DNA of 54,307 bases from Bacteroidales bacterium (GCA_017549605.1 JAFYUH010000202.1:1-54307); one strand, 5' to 3'. Positions 16,701-24,820 are shown, counted from the first letter of the stretch. Numbers and translations are program-made. The notes: generated by a model not told the origin, from the letters alone.

Positions 16701-17957
16701 TCAATGACAGGCGCTCCTGGATTCGGATTCATCATCGGTAGAAATAACGGCATTCTAGACAATGCCATAAATGGCAACTGGCTCACAACAGATACCACTT
16801 TCAACCAGGCATATTCAGAAAGATTCAACGAGACATATAACTACAAAGTCACACTCGAACCATTCCAAGACATCAAGGTTGACATCAGCGGTAACAGAAG
16901 TTATGCGGAAAACCTCTCAGAATATTTCAGATACGATGTCAACGATGGAATGTTCCACATATATACACCTACAAACGGAGGTAACTTCAGCATCTCTCAT
17001 TTGATGACAGCGACATCATTTAAAAACGGTGATGAATTATTTGAAACATTACTCAGCAACAGACAAGACATCGCAATGCGTCTGGCAAATGAAAATCCAT
17101 ACTGGCTAGAAATGGGCAGTCCTATGGTTTATGACTCTATCGGACATGGATATTATCCTTTAGGTTACGGAGCAAACTCACAAGAAGTTCTTATATACTC
17201 ATTCTTGGCTGCCTACTCTGGTCAAGGTGCGAACAGCGTAGAACTCAATATGTTCAGAAAATTCGCCTTGCCAAACTGGTCAGTGAACTTCTCTGGACTC
17301 TCAAAGATTCCTGCTCTTAAGAAGATATTCAAGACCATTAACATAACACATTCTTACAAGTCGACATATTCAATCTCATCATGGGCTACAAACCTCAACT
17401 ATTCAGAGAACGCCCCTATGATGATGTATGAAGGCACCAACTTAAGAGTGCCACAATACGATATGGCACAGATGGTTGTTTCAGAACAATACGCACCATT
17501 AATCGGTGTCAAGCTGGCATTTAACAACAACTTCTCACCATCATTCGACTTCAAGAAAAGCAGAACCGTTACCATCAGCTTCATCAACAATCAGCTCACA
17601 GAAGCAGAAGGCAGAGAAATCGTCATCGGATGCGGTTATACATTCAAAGACCTTGGCATGACATTCTCATCAATGGGCGGTGCTGCAACAAGAACAAGCA
17701 ACGACCTTACAATGAAGCTTGACATTGGATTCAGAAAAGACAAAACCACTTTGAGAAGCATAGATGAAAACTACAGTCAGATTTCATCAGGTCAAAACAA
17801 GATCAACATTTACTTGACTGCAGACTACGACTTCAGCACACGCCTTGGCATGCAGGCATTCTTCAGACATGATGTAACAGACCCATTTATAGCCAATTCT
17901 TATAAGACATCTAACACCTTCGCAGGCGTGACATTAAGATTTAGCTTGACCCAATAA
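10791..17957 (+). CDS. sprA: type IX secretion outer-membrane translocon SprA (Sov)
   Basis: A 2388-residue outer-membrane protein, the expected size for SprA/Sov, the very large beta-barrel that forms the type IX secretion channel. It starts with a basic, hydrophobic signal peptide (to about LIAQ, residue 30) and continues as alternating polar beta-strand segments rich in Asn, Tyr and Thr over its whole length, ending in an aromatic barrel strand (FAGVTLRFSLTQ). Recognisable family segments include the start IYPIPHDDGNP and the conserved aromatic end. It sits between ruvA and gcvH, as in other Bacteroidota. The rest of the machinery (PorK/L/M/N, PorV, PorU) is not in the window. One cargo with a type IX tail is at 1646-3319. 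Confidence 0.95.
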   Translation: MRNCFIKNIKHIFTLLLLLGVIVPSSLIAQSNDSIQLIYPIPHDDGNPANFEDNKSGFFFKEPENITREVIYDPVTGKYTFYSKIGDFMYKDPYSMDQKQYIDYFSKKAEKAYWKERREALSNTSGNGNQLIPTIYVGGKAFDKIFGSNTIDIKLQGSADVTLGLKHQRRNDPSLTISQQRTTNFDFDESIQLSAAAKIGEKIEFKLNYNTETQFTFDNKFTLKYEGDEDDIIQLIEAGNVSMPLRSSLITGTQSLFGIKTKLQFGKTSITSVVSYQESETQNISVSGGALTNEYEIECLNYEENRHFFLSQYFRDNYERALADLPLVTSDININKIEVWVTNTTSNYENSRNIVAFTDLGEGKEEWIYNDDKVRPSGAIGAQYPDGTVNTLLNDIDYNSLRSLNTVTSYLTSQGYTSGKDFEKLQKARKLSPSEYVLNSKLGFITLNINLNANQTLAVAYQYTVIGHDKVYQVGEFSDQSIADPNLLVTKLLKSTTINTKMPMWDLMMKNVYNIRAYQVSPNDFVMNILYLGNNNGVATGYFADAEGDAKGKSLLNLMNLDNLNSQSNPIDGGDGLFDFINGATTNGGTINAATGRIYFPVLEPFGSHIRKIFENEPALADKYAFDSLYRLTKASAEQYTDKNKFRLEGHYTSSSGSEISLNALNVQPGSVNVSAGGVPLVENVDYTVDYTLGRVTILNEALLNSGTNINISMENNTAISTMKKTFMGARVEHEINPDFLIGGTILHLTERAYTTKVNYNDEPLSNTIYGFDFNYQTDSQLLTDLIDKLPFIETKQKSRISIYGEVAQFIQGINKENGQTGTSYIDDFEGSKSTIDLRQWSTWKLASTPQHQHALFPEAYSTMGHDYGKNRSKLAWYTIDQSVFYERRSNILPSNITNDELSDHRVRQVLETEIFPNRDIQAGVSTNVSILNLAYYPNLRGPYNYDTDNLNEDGTFSNPEDRWGGIMRAIESSDFNATNVEYIEFWMMDPFFEGQDQTNIGKLYFNLGDISEDILRDGRKSYENGLPTNEQIVNVDTTAWGRVPSLQALVDAFDANPQSRQYQDIGYDGLSNEDEKSFFRNYLEILKSKLSSEAYAAAESDPSSDDYHYFRGSDYDSDPKYRSILERYKKYNGSEGNSPSEAQYTENYTTNNSTRPDVEDINNDNTLNESENYYQYVIELDPNKMLKSGQNRISDIRTTTVTTINGDNKEIKWYQFRIPIREPDKVVGNIEGFSSIRFMRMFMKGFKSDIVIRFATLDLVRGEWRTYTQSIQAPGEYMAGDQTNHTLFEQSAVNLEENSNRNPIPYVIPPGIYQEVYTGTLSTIRQNEQALQLSVENLVDGDARAVYKSTSFDFRYYQKLRMFIHAEKMYEYDHMEDGDLTVFLRFGSDLTDNYYEYEVPLKFTDWNVSSTDDYAIWPEENNVEIDFEELIEVKNNRNRSIGINNVQSNRVYSESSGKNKIKVLGNPTISEVRSMMIGIRNPINKNEVSEDKSAIVWINELRLTDLNNQGGWAATGRIEATLADLGRVTASGSYNSAGYGALETKVTDSKMESNGYYNVSTDIDLGKFMAPQKTGITVPIHYDHNQTTITPEYNPFDPDVKFKNALEIIEDQAGRDSLKTAAKDIVKQTNFNITNLRKTRVGKKKPHFWDIENFNASYAYTKQEQKSSDIEYAIDKSYRGGLGYTYSTNAKNIQPFAKAKWASSPYLQLIKDFNFYYMPKSFSFSTEMFRQYQEQKLRNKSSGDIIIRPTYAKNWDWNRTYDFRYDITKALNFTYNASANAYIYEPAGLPERETAEWNANRDTIRNEIFGLGSISRFNQTSKLNYNIPINKLPFLDWVTSNASYTGTYRWTASSRSTQSIMGNLNENESTLQLNANADFTKLYNKVPYFKKITTPKRASRNNNNNRQPKKEETAVDTTSKAPKKNYAKLVGDNAVRLLLSVKKVSFSYSQSGGVSLPGYMYEPDYIGLNSMTGAPGFGFIIGRNNGILDNAINGNWLTTDTTFNQAYSERFNETYNYKVTLEPFQDIKVDISGNRSYAENLSEYFRYDVNDGMFHIYTPTNGGNFSISHLMTATSFKNGDELFETLLSNRQDIAMRLANENPYWLEMGSPMVYDSIGHGYYPLGYGANSQEVLIYSFLAAYSGQGANSVELNMFRKFALPNWSVNFSGLSKIPALKKIFKTINITHSYKSTYSISSWATNLNYSENAPMMMYEGTNLRVPQYDMAQMVVSEQYAPLIGVKLAFNNNFSPSFDFKKSRTVTISFINNQLTEAEGREIVIGCGYTFKDLGMTFSSMGGAATRTSNDLTMKLDIGFRKDKTTLRSIDENYSQISSGQNKINIYLTADYDFSTRLGMQAFFRHDVTDPFIANSYKTSNTFAGVTLRFSLTQ

Positions 17958-17997
17958 TTTTTTTTGAAATAAATAAGATTCATAAGAATAAAAATTG

Positions 17998-18005
17998 TAT
18001 TTTTG
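17998..18005 (+). promoter_or_regulatory. -7 box upstream of gcvH
   Basis: TATTTTTG, a TAnnTTTG match, 43 bases before the ATG. It may allow gcvH expression separate from sprA. Confidence 0.5.
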
Positions 18006-18048
18006 GCACAATAAAAAGTAATTATTTAATCTTAAAAATAAAGAAACA

Positions 18049-18426
18049 ATGAACATCCCAGCAGAATTAAAGTACTCAAAGGATCACGAATGGATCCGCT
18101 TAGAAGGCGAAACAGCTTACGTAGGTATCACAGACTTCGCACAACACGAATTAGGTGACATCGTTTTCGTTGACATCGACACAGTTGATGAAACACTTGA
18201 AGCAGAAGAAACATTCGGTACAATTGAAGCTGTTAAAACATCTTCAGAATTGTTATTACCAGTAGCAGGTACAGTTATCGAGTTCAACGAAGCTCTCGCT
18301 GACGCTCCTGAAACAGTTAACAACGATCCTTACGGCGAAGGCTGGATCATCAAGGTTCAAGTAGCTAACCCAGCTGATCTCGATGGTTTATTAGATGCTG
18401 AAGCTTATAAAGAATTAATCGGCTAA
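18049..18426 (+). CDS. gcvH: glycine cleavage system H protein
   Basis: A 125-residue lipoyl carrier that shuttles the aminomethyl group between the P and T proteins of the glycine cleavage system. The hybrid lipoyl fold is clear: [28 protein letters not shown], and the lipoylation site [12 protein letters not shown], with Lys at the usual position. The C-terminal [12 protein letters not shown] is typical. The gcvP and gcvT genes are not in the window; gcvH lies instead between sprA and a VanZ-like gene, a known Bacteroidota arrangement. A free-standing H protein may also serve in lipoate metabolism. Confidence 0.96.
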   Translation: MNIPAELKYSKDHEWIRLEGETAYVGITDFAQHELGDIVFVDIDTVDETLEAEETFGTIEAVKTSSELLLPVAGTVIEFNEALADAPETVNNDPYGEGWIIKVQVANPADLDGLLDAEAYKELIG

Positions 18427-18443
18427 TATAATTTGCCTTTAAA

Positions 18444-18869
18444 TTGAAACGACTGTCGGAAAGTTTCTACCCCGGACTCATCTGTGCCTCAATAATAATG
18501 GTACTTATGGGACTGCCTGGAAAATGTTTCCCGACAGTCGTTTGCTTTTGGGACTGGCTGGGCCCAGACAAAGTCGTACACTTCTTATTATTCGCTGTTT
18601 TATCTTTCTTATCTTTATGGGGTTATAGAGCTTTTCTCTTCAACATCAATTATCCTCATAGAAACAGATTGTTCATTATAATTTCTTTAATATCAATTTT
18701 ATACGGAGGATTAACAGAAATTCTCCAGAAATACCTTTTTATAAATAGATACGGCAGCTGTTATGATTTCATTGCCGACGCCATAGGTTGTTTAATCGGA
18801 ATTATCATATTCCATTTTTTAGCTCAAAAAAAATTAAAAAAATTAACAAATTCAGAGAGCAATATCTAA
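18444..18869 (+). CDS. VanZ family membrane protein
   Basis: A 141-residue inner-membrane protein with about four hydrophobic segments. The VanZ-like pattern is visible: a short loop ending PDKVVHFLLFAVLSFL, then GGLTEILQKYLF and the C-terminal DFIADAIGCLIGI. The best-known member confers low-level teicoplanin resistance in vancomycin-resistance clusters; for this lone Bacteroidota version the function is not known. A TTG start at 18444 is used because no upstream ATG or GTG retains the first segment. It starts 17 bases after gcvH and lies in the same direction as tonB, so it is probably co-transcribed with gcvH. Confidence 0.85.
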   Translation: MKRLSESFYPGLICASIIMVLMGLPGKCFPTVVCFWDWLGPDKVVHFLLFAVLSFLSLWGYRAFLFNINYPHRNRLFIIISLISILYGGLTEILQKYLFINRYGSCYDFIADAIGCLIGIIIFHFLAQKKLKKLTNSESNI

Positions 18870-18878
18870 TAAATTTAT

Positions 18879-18886
18879 TAACTTTG
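18879..18886 (+). promoter_or_regulatory. -7 box upstream of tonB
   Basis: TAACTTTG matches TAnnTTTG, 44 bases before the ATG. No convincing -33 box. Confidence 0.6.
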
Positions 18887-18930
18887 TGGCGCAATAAATC
18901 TTTTGAGTTTTAACTAGAAAAAATAATAAA

Positions 18931-19614
18931 ATGGAAATTAAGAAATCACCAAAGGCAGATCTTGAAAGCAAGAAATTAACATTTACCTTGATAGGTCTGG
19001 TTGTTTCATTATTTATTATCTGGCGTGTATTTGAATACAAAAGCTACGACAAACAATCTTTTGACGATTTACAAAGAACCGTTGAGGTCATAGAAGAAGA
19101 AATGGTTGAAATCACAAAACAAGAACAACCAAAACCACAACCTCCAGCACCAAAACCACAAGTCACACAAATTCAAATCGTTGAAGACGACGTTGAAGTT
19201 GAAGACGAAATCGATATCAATGCTGAAGTTGACCAAGACGAAGTGATTGAAGAATACGAATTCGTACCAGAAATTGAAGAAGAAGAAATCGTTGAAGCAG
19301 AAATCTTCAAAGTAGTAGAAGAAATGCCTGAATTCCCAGGTGGTGCTGCTAAGATGATGGAATTCATCCAAAAGAATATCAAATATCCTATGATGGCTCG
19401 TGAAAGCGACATCCAAGGTCGTGTATTCGTTAACTTCGTTGTTGAACCAGACGGTTCAATCACAAACGTAACAGTAATGCGCGGTATCGGCGGTGGCTGC
19501 GATGAAGAAGCTCTTCGCGTTGTTCAAAGCATGCCTAACTGGAAACCTGGTAAACAACGTGGTAGCGCAGTTCGCTGCTCTTTCACAGTGCCAATCATCT
19601 TCAAATTACAATAG
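18931..19614 (+). CDS. TonB family energy transducer
   Basis: A 227-residue TonB-like protein that couples the proton-motive force to outer-membrane receptors. One N-terminal membrane segment (about 16-32) is followed by a periplasmic linker: a short Pro/Lys/Gln part (about 66-78) and then a very acidic Glu/Asp/Val part (about 84-125). The C-terminal TonB domain has the family motifs EMPEFPGGAAKMMEFIQKNI, YP-MMARE, GRVFVNFVVEPDGSI and the end W-KPG-Q-G-AV. ExbB/ExbD are not nearby. The acidic linker is unusual in length but common in Bacteroidota members. A terminator follows at 19641. Confidence 0.93.
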   Translation: MEIKKSPKADLESKKLTFTLIGLVVSLFIIWRVFEYKSYDKQSFDDLQRTVEVIEEEMVEITKQEQPKPQPPAPKPQVTQIQIVEDDVEVEDEIDINAEVDQDEVIEEYEFVPEIEEEEIVEAEIFKVVEEMPEFPGGAAKMMEFIQKNIKYPMMARESDIQGRVFVNFVVEPDGSITNVTVMRGIGGGCDEEALRVVQSMPNWKPGKQRGSAVRCSFTVPIIFKLQ

Positions 19615-19640
19615 TAAATCACATCTATACTATACAAAAA

Positions 19641-19672
19641 GAGAGCTGTTTTTTCAAGCAGCTCTCTTTTTT
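19641..19672 (+). terminator. terminator after tonB
   Basis: An 8-bp stem GAGAGCTG/CAGCTCTC, a 10-base loop, then a T run. It ends the ruvA-to-tonB block. Confidence 0.88.
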
Positions 19673-19723
19673 ATCCTTATAAAAAAATCAATGATTGAAT
19701 TTATTTAGTATCTGAAAAAAACG

Positions 19724-19731
19724 TAAATTTG
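19724..19731 (+). promoter_or_regulatory. -7 box of the LytTR gene
   Basis: TAAATTTG, only 5 bases before the ATG at 19737, which implies a very short or absent leader. Confidence 0.6.
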
Positions 19732-19736
19732 CAATC

Positions 19737-20651
19737 ATGACAAATCAAGACAATAAGAAATATACATTACGCTTCGGCAATAAAGACCTGCCTTCTTTTC
19801 TGGTTACAAAAGAAAATATCAGAAAGCTCATATTCTTTACAACAGTATATTCCTTAATATTCATTAACATATTCCGTCCATTCAACTCAGAAGACTGGAT
19901 ACCTGGAATAAACAACTTCAACTACTTCCTATACTCTTCCCTAATGGTCCTCATTGGCGTGACACTCATCTCAGTGAGCCGTATGATAATGTATTTCTTC
20001 GTTAAGAAAATATCCATCGGATATCTTGAATACCTTATATGGATATTCGCAGAAATCGCAATACTAGCAGGATTCTATGTCTTCATCGCATATAAAGTAG
20101 GATTCATAGACAACTACATCGGTCAAAATCATAACTTCGTATATTGGGAAGCCATCTTCGAAATATTCAGAAAAGCAATAGCAAATACCACATGGATGCT
20201 CCTCATCCCTTATGTCATCTCATTCTTATATCTTTATAATGAATATCTTCTTAGAAATATGACAAATAAAGATGATGAACACAAAGAATCAAATGTGATA
20301 CATTTCAAAGATGAAAAAGACGAGGTACGCTTCTCTATAGCATCAGATAAAGTCATTTACATCGAATCTTCTGACAACTATTGCATCATAAAATATATCA
20401 ACAACGACAAAGTATCTGATTTCATTTTAAGGAATTCCTTAAAGAGATTAACAAGCGAACTCCAAAACACACCAATTCAACGTTGCCACAGATCATATAT
20501 GATCAATTTTGAACATATAGCATCATTGAAAAAAGACAACAGCGAAATCAGTTTTGAATTCGACATCCCTAATATCAAAGAGATACCTATTTCCAAGTCA
20601 TACAATGACAAAATCATGGAATTATTTGTTATACATTCAAAACAAAAATAA
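19737..20651 (+). CDS. membrane-bound LytTR-family transcription regulator
   Basis: A 304-residue protein with about four membrane segments in residues 28-175 and a C-terminal LytTR DNA-binding domain (about 200-298). The domain shows the usual start (VIYIESSDNYCIIKYI), the central LRNSLKRLTSEL and the RCHRSYMINFEHI motif. There is no receiver domain, so it is not a standard response regulator; the membrane part may sense something directly. It overlaps no gene and ends 8 bases before the TPR gene, so the two form an operon. Ligand and targets are unknown. Confidence 0.9.
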   Translation: MTNQDNKKYTLRFGNKDLPSFLVTKENIRKLIFFTTVYSLIFINIFRPFNSEDWIPGINNFNYFLYSSLMVLIGVTLISVSRMIMYFFVKKISIGYLEYLIWIFAEIAILAGFYVFIAYKVGFIDNYIGQNHNFVYWEAIFEIFRKAIANTTWMLLIPYVISFLYLYNEYLLRNMTNKDDEHKESNVIHFKDEKDEVRFSIASDKVIYIESSDNYCIIKYINNDKVSDFILRNSLKRLTSELQNTPIQRCHRSYMINFEHIASLKKDNSEISFEFDIPNIKEIPISKSYNDKIMELFVIHSKQK

Positions 20652-20659
20652 TTTCTTCC

Positions 20660-22648
20660 ATGCATAAACTGCGTTATTTTACACTAACACTATTTTTATT
20701 ACTCGGATTCAATTCGTATTCTCAACTTAATCACAAACATTTCATATTGATGGGACGCATCGACTTGTCGGAAGAAAACTATTCCGATGCGATGTACAAT
20801 TTCAATAACGCCATCATCGCCAAGCCAAAAGACTTCGAAGGATATTTCCTAAGAGGCATTGCTAAATATAGTCTCAACGATTATATCGGAGCCGTCAACG
20901 ATTTCACAAAGACACTGGAATTCCATCCTTTATATGTGAGGGCTTATCATTATAGAGGCGTTGCCAACGACAGACTAGGCAACTACGCCGACGCTAAGAA
21001 AGATTTCAGCAAAGCCATATCTTTAGATCCTTATGACGCAGAACTGCACATAGCAATGGGATCAACAAAACTACACCTGAACGAATTCGAAAACGCAATA
21101 GCCAGTTTCGACACCGCAATAATCATCAACCCGAACAACTCCAACGCATACATAAACAGAGGCATAGCAAAGAAATTCCTCCATCGCCTCGACGAAGCAA
21201 TAGCCGACCTCAACAAGGCCGTCTACTACGACTTCTTTAATATTGAAGCATTGGTAAGACGCGGCATGATAGAAATGGAACAGGAAAAATATCAGGACGC
21301 GCTGATAGATTTCAACAACGCTCTTAAAATGGATAACAACAATCCTATAATATTCTTTAATAGAGGAACCGTATATCTCAATATAGGCGACACCGTTTCC
21401 GCATTGAAAGACTATGAACGCGTCAACAACCTGGATGAACGCAACGCCTTGACTTATTTCAACAGAGCAATCATTTACGGACAACTTGAAGAGAACGACA
21501 TCGCCTTGGCTCTCTTTAACAAAGTGATAGAAATAAACCCCAAAAACATCTACGGTTATTTCAACCGTGGTATCTTACATTATAAAATGGAAAAACTTGA
21601 CGAGGCAGAGGACGACTTCTCCAAAGTCATAGAACTCTTCCCTGATTATGTAGACGCTTGGGTCAACAGGTCGATAGTGAGACATGAAAAAGGCGACACT
21701 CAAGGTGCCGAAGCCGACAGATACAGATCAAAAGAAATCATAGAACTCATAAGCGATGACGGCAAAAGCATAGATTCATTATACAACATCTATTCTAACT
21801 ATATAGATTACGACAAAATCATAGCCTTCGATTCCGACTTCACCAATGGTGACAAAGGCGGCAAACTCGCTCAGTTCTCATCTGTCGACATAAAACCATT
21901 CGACAATTTCATCATCGGCATCGATGAATTTGATTCTAAAGACAAGAATAAAAAAGACAAACATAATTTCGTAGATGCAACATTAAGTATGATAAATGAA
22001 AATAAACAGCTTAATGGCATACGTCTCGTTTACATGCAAAAAAATCATGATGAAGAAGAACATCAGTCTCTTCTCAATGACTCTATCATAAACACTATCA
22101 ACGATAACGATTTGAAGACATTCTTATCTGCTCTGATGAATTACGAGATTCATAATTATCAACATGCTGAAAACAATTTTTACTCGCTGACTAATAATAG
22201 TATCTACAACATTTACTCTTATATAAACATCGCTTCCATTCAGAAAGACAAAGCCGAACTGATATTGGCAAACCAGAATTATAACGACCCTGTAAGCATC
22301 AGCACCAAAAAGACAACTGAAAAAAGAAACATCAGCAATCCTATAAAACCTGACTACCAGCAAGCATTAAACATTTTAACTAATCTGGCATATAATAACA
22401 AGACCAATCCTTTTGTCTGGTACAATCTAGGAAACGTTCATCTACAGATGCAGGAATTCCACAAAGCCATCGACGACTACACTCTTGCAATACAATACGA
22501 AAAGAATATGGCTGAAGCTTATTACAACAGAGGTCTCACCCTACTCTTCTTAGGCGAGAAAGAATTGGCGAACAGCGATTTAAGCAAAGCCGGAGAATTA
22601 GGAATAAAAGAAGCTTATGCGGTGATAAAAAGATTTATCAATAATTAA
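20660..22648 (+). CDS. secreted TPR-repeat protein
   Basis: A 662-residue exported protein with a signal peptide (about 1-21). Nine or so tetratricopeptide repeats run from residue ~28 to ~360 (units such as YFLRGIAKYSLNDYIGAVNDF and YYNRGLTLLFLGEKELA), and two more at the C-terminus (about 590-655). The middle (about 370-560) is low in repeats, with charged Asp/Lys-rich parts. TPRs mediate protein-protein contacts; no catalytic motif is seen. Its place 8 bases after a membrane LytTR regulator suggests the two serve one pathway, perhaps with the TPR protein as an envelope-side partner. That link is inference from gene order. Confidence 0.88.
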   Translation: MHKLRYFTLTLFLLLGFNSYSQLNHKHFILMGRIDLSEENYSDAMYNFNNAIIAKPKDFEGYFLRGIAKYSLNDYIGAVNDFTKTLEFHPLYVRAYHYRGVANDRLGNYADAKKDFSKAISLDPYDAELHIAMGSTKLHLNEFENAIASFDTAIIINPNNSNAYINRGIAKKFLHRLDEAIADLNKAVYYDFFNIEALVRRGMIEMEQEKYQDALIDFNNALKMDNNNPIIFFNRGTVYLNIGDTVSALKDYERVNNLDERNALTYFNRAIIYGQLEENDIALALFNKVIEINPKNIYGYFNRGILHYKMEKLDEAEDDFSKVIELFPDYVDAWVNRSIVRHEKGDTQGAEADRYRSKEIIELISDDGKSIDSLYNIYSNYIDYDKIIAFDSDFTNGDKGGKLAQFSSVDIKPFDNFIIGIDEFDSKDKNKKDKHNFVDATLSMINENKQLNGIRLVYMQKNHDEEEHQSLLNDSIINTINDNDLKTFLSALMNYEIHNYQHAENNFYSLTNNSIYNIYSYINIASIQKDKAELILANQNYNDPVSISTKKTTEKRNISNPIKPDYQQALNILTNLAYNNKTNPFVWYNLGNVHLQMQEFHKAIDDYTLAIQYEKNMAEAYYNRGLTLLFLGEKELANSDLSKAGELGIKEAYAVIKRFINN

Positions 22649-22676
22649 AAAAATTATCTTTACAAAAAATTACGCT

Positions 22677-23099
22677 ATGAAAAAGAAGGCCTTATTAGTC
22701 ATCATATTAGTCATAATCAGTTTATGCGCTTTAGCTTTTGTAGTCTGGACAATTACAAAACCAAAAGAATACGAACCTGAATATCTGGAACCTGAAGTGT
22801 TTGAAGATGAAGTCTACGACACTGATATGATAATCGGATTATGGCAGAATGGAACAGTATTCTACAGATACAATGACGATTTCACAGGCATAACTTGGGA
22901 TACTGCCGACGATGTAACTGAATTGGAAGGAAGCAAATTCACATGGGAAGTCAACAAGAAAAGAATCATACACTTCCACCAAATGGAGATAAATGATGCG
23001 ATAATACCCAAGGCATATACCATCACCAAATTAGACTTCTCTAATTTTGAATACAAAGACGACTACAAAGTAGAACATCTTTTCACCAAGATAGAATAG
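22677..23099 (+). CDS. membrane-anchored lipocalin-like protein
   Basis: A 140-residue protein: an N-terminal hydrophobic segment (about 5-27) acting as a signal or anchor, an acidic spacer, then a small beta-rich domain starting IIGLWQNGTVFYRYNDDFTG and continuing TWDTADDVTELEG, a pattern seen in lipocalin-like proteins of Bacteroidota. Function is unknown. A near-consensus -7 sequence (TATCTTTA, 22655-22662) lies just upstream. It converges on the transglutaminase-like gene with one base between the two stop codons and no terminator between. Confidence 0.72.
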   Translation: MKKKALLVIILVIISLCALAFVVWTITKPKEYEPEYLEPEVFEDEVYDTDMIIGLWQNGTVFYRYNDDFTGITWDTADDVTELEGSKFTWEVNKKRIIHFHQMEINDAIIPKAYTITKLDFSNFEYKDDYKVEHLFTKIE

Positions 23100-23100
23100 A

Positions 23101-24738
23101 TCACTTGCTCATCTTGACGATTTTAGGCATCTTATCCTTAAACTGAGGCATCGTCATTCCTATCGTTGCGTTGATATATGTAGGATCGCAGACATAATAT
23201 TTCTTGCCTGCATAAGAAAACGCATCTCCGCTGATGTTCACATTATCACCGAAACAGACCGCTGTTGCAAGATGGCCTTCATATTGCAAGCCGACGACTT
23301 TAGCGTCTGTATAAGTTGTAACCAGCCATGCGAACAAAGCTGAACGATCTTCACAGTCGCTATATGGATAAGCGATAACTTCTTCTGGATAGAAATACTT
23401 CTCGTAACCGAATTGCTGGTCGTCGGTCTTATAATCAAATGCTGTCTGAACGAAATTCAGGATGATGTCTATAAACTGAACTGATGTATATTCCTGTTTG
23501 ATGTCGTTAAGTTTTTCATTAAATGCTCTTTGTGCCTCTATAGAAAGAGGTGAAGCGAAATAAATCGGAAACACCGTCATTGGCACATCATTGAGATAAG
23601 CTATATGAGCGCTGTTATATGGCAGCTCTAACTTATCATTGATCTTTGCAATATTCAATTCTCTCTTGACATCGCACTGTCCCATATTTAAAGTATTGTA
23701 AAAATCAAGTCCCATCTGTTTCAAGCCTGCATTCTGCTCATCATTATTGTAGGTGTAGATGCTTTCCTTAGAACCTCCGCCTCCATAGATAGAATAATAC
23801 TTCAAGCTTGTATTTTCTGTTTCTTTGAAACGGAAGAAAGAATAAGAATATACTTCTTTAGAATTATCAATTACAGCAAGAAGAGTAAGTTTGTTAGAGT
23901 CTTTGCCTCTTGCAATCTTGACTTTAAAGTCACCTTCATTACGTAACATATAGAAGTTAAACAAGACGCAATTATCTATATCAGAGAACATCGATTCCGA
24001 CAGAGAACGCAAGATACAGAAATATCCCCATTCATTAAGTCCCATTGTATTGACATAAGCGTCAATCTGTTTCCATAAATCAGAAGTCTCTTTCGACATC
24101 TTGGAAATCTCTTTGAAATAATCTGCCACATCTGTTTCCTTGATACCTTTATGCTTCAGACGCAACTTATCATCTACATTAAAATCAAGTTTCTTTCCGT
24201 AGAAATTTATTGAGACATTCTGACCTGACATCACATTTGCCTTTGTATATGACACAAAATCTGACGGCTTGCTAATCTCTTTCACACCTGAACTTGTAAC
24301 GACTTTTCTTACTACATAATTATCTTGACGAGGTGTATAATTTACTGCGTCACCGGCATCTACATTATAAATAACTGATACCTGAGGAAGTTCTGCATTG
24401 TCCTTATATTGCACATCTCCTGACTGAACATCTGTGACATCTGACTTTGGAGCCTCTGGCAACTTGTTTATTTTAGGCAATGTCATTGAAAGTTCCTGTG
24501 TCTTGAACTCTTCAAACAAAGTCCATTCTTTTGCCAAAAATTCAGCGAATTCAACGTTGGCTTTTGTCACAAACTCATCATACTCTTCACTTAGTTTCTG
24601 CGTCTGCTCGTTTGCTTTTTGCATAAACTCAGATTGTTCTTTCTTCAATGACTCTAGATATTTTTGATATTCATCATCTTGAGAAAAGCCATATAAAGAA
24701 ATAACATACAAAAACAAAAGCAACGACAACTTCTTCAT
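23101..24738 (-). CDS. secreted transglutaminase-like protein with N-terminal coiled coil
   Basis: A 545-residue exported protein. After a signal peptide (about 1-19) comes a charged, probable coiled-coil stretch (about 22-75), a Pro/Asp-rich linker, and a long middle region I do not recognise. The C-terminal ~120 residues look like a transglutaminase-like cysteine hydrolase: Cys in SDCEDRSALFAWLV, His in YEGHLATAV and Asp in YVCDPTY form the expected Cys-His-Asp triad, in order. Members of this fold cleave or cross-link peptides; the substrate is not known. It has its own promoter at 24766-24795. Confidence 0.78.
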   Translation of the reverse strand: MKKLSLLLFLYVISLYGFSQDDEYQKYLESLKKEQSEFMQKANEQTQKLSEEYDEFVTKANVEFAEFLAKEWTLFEEFKTQELSMTLPKINKLPEAPKSDVTDVQSGDVQYKDNAELPQVSVIYNVDAGDAVNYTPRQDNYVVRKVVTSSGVKEISKPSDFVSYTKANVMSGQNVSINFYGKKLDFNVDDKLRLKHKGIKETDVADYFKEISKMSKETSDLWKQIDAYVNTMGLNEWGYFCILRSLSESMFSDIDNCVLFNFYMLRNEGDFKVKIARGKDSNKLTLLAVIDNSKEVYSYSFFRFKETENTSLKYYSIYGGGGSKESIYTYNNDEQNAGLKQMGLDFYNTLNMGQCDVKRELNIAKINDKLELPYNSAHIAYLNDVPMTVFPIYFASPLSIEAQRAFNEKLNDIKQEYTSVQFIDIILNFVQTAFDYKTDDQQFGYEKYFYPEEVIAYPYSDCEDRSALFAWLVTTYTDAKVVGLQYEGHLATAVCFGDNVNISGDAFSYAGKKYYVCDPTYINATIGMTMPQFKDKMPKIVKMSK

Positions 24739-24765
24739 AGCAGTAATTTTATTCTATTTATTCAA

Positions 24766-24795
24766 CAAAGGTAATAATCAAACAAGTTTTGTCAA
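24766..24795 (-). promoter_or_regulatory. promoter of the transglutaminase-like gene
   Basis: Minus strand TTG (24795-24793), 19 bases, TACCTTTG (24773-24766), 28 bases before the start codon. Confidence 0.78.
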
Positions 24796-24820
24796 CTAAA
24801 AAACATATATAAATTCAGTA

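Noticed and set aside
17958-18048. Glycine riboswitch before gcvH.
   Set aside because: The spacer of 91 AT-rich bases is too short and lacks the paired G-rich helices.
19069-19416. Phe/Asp-rich minus-strand open frame of 115 codons.
   Set aside because: It is the complement of the Glu/Val-rich linker of the TonB-like protein.
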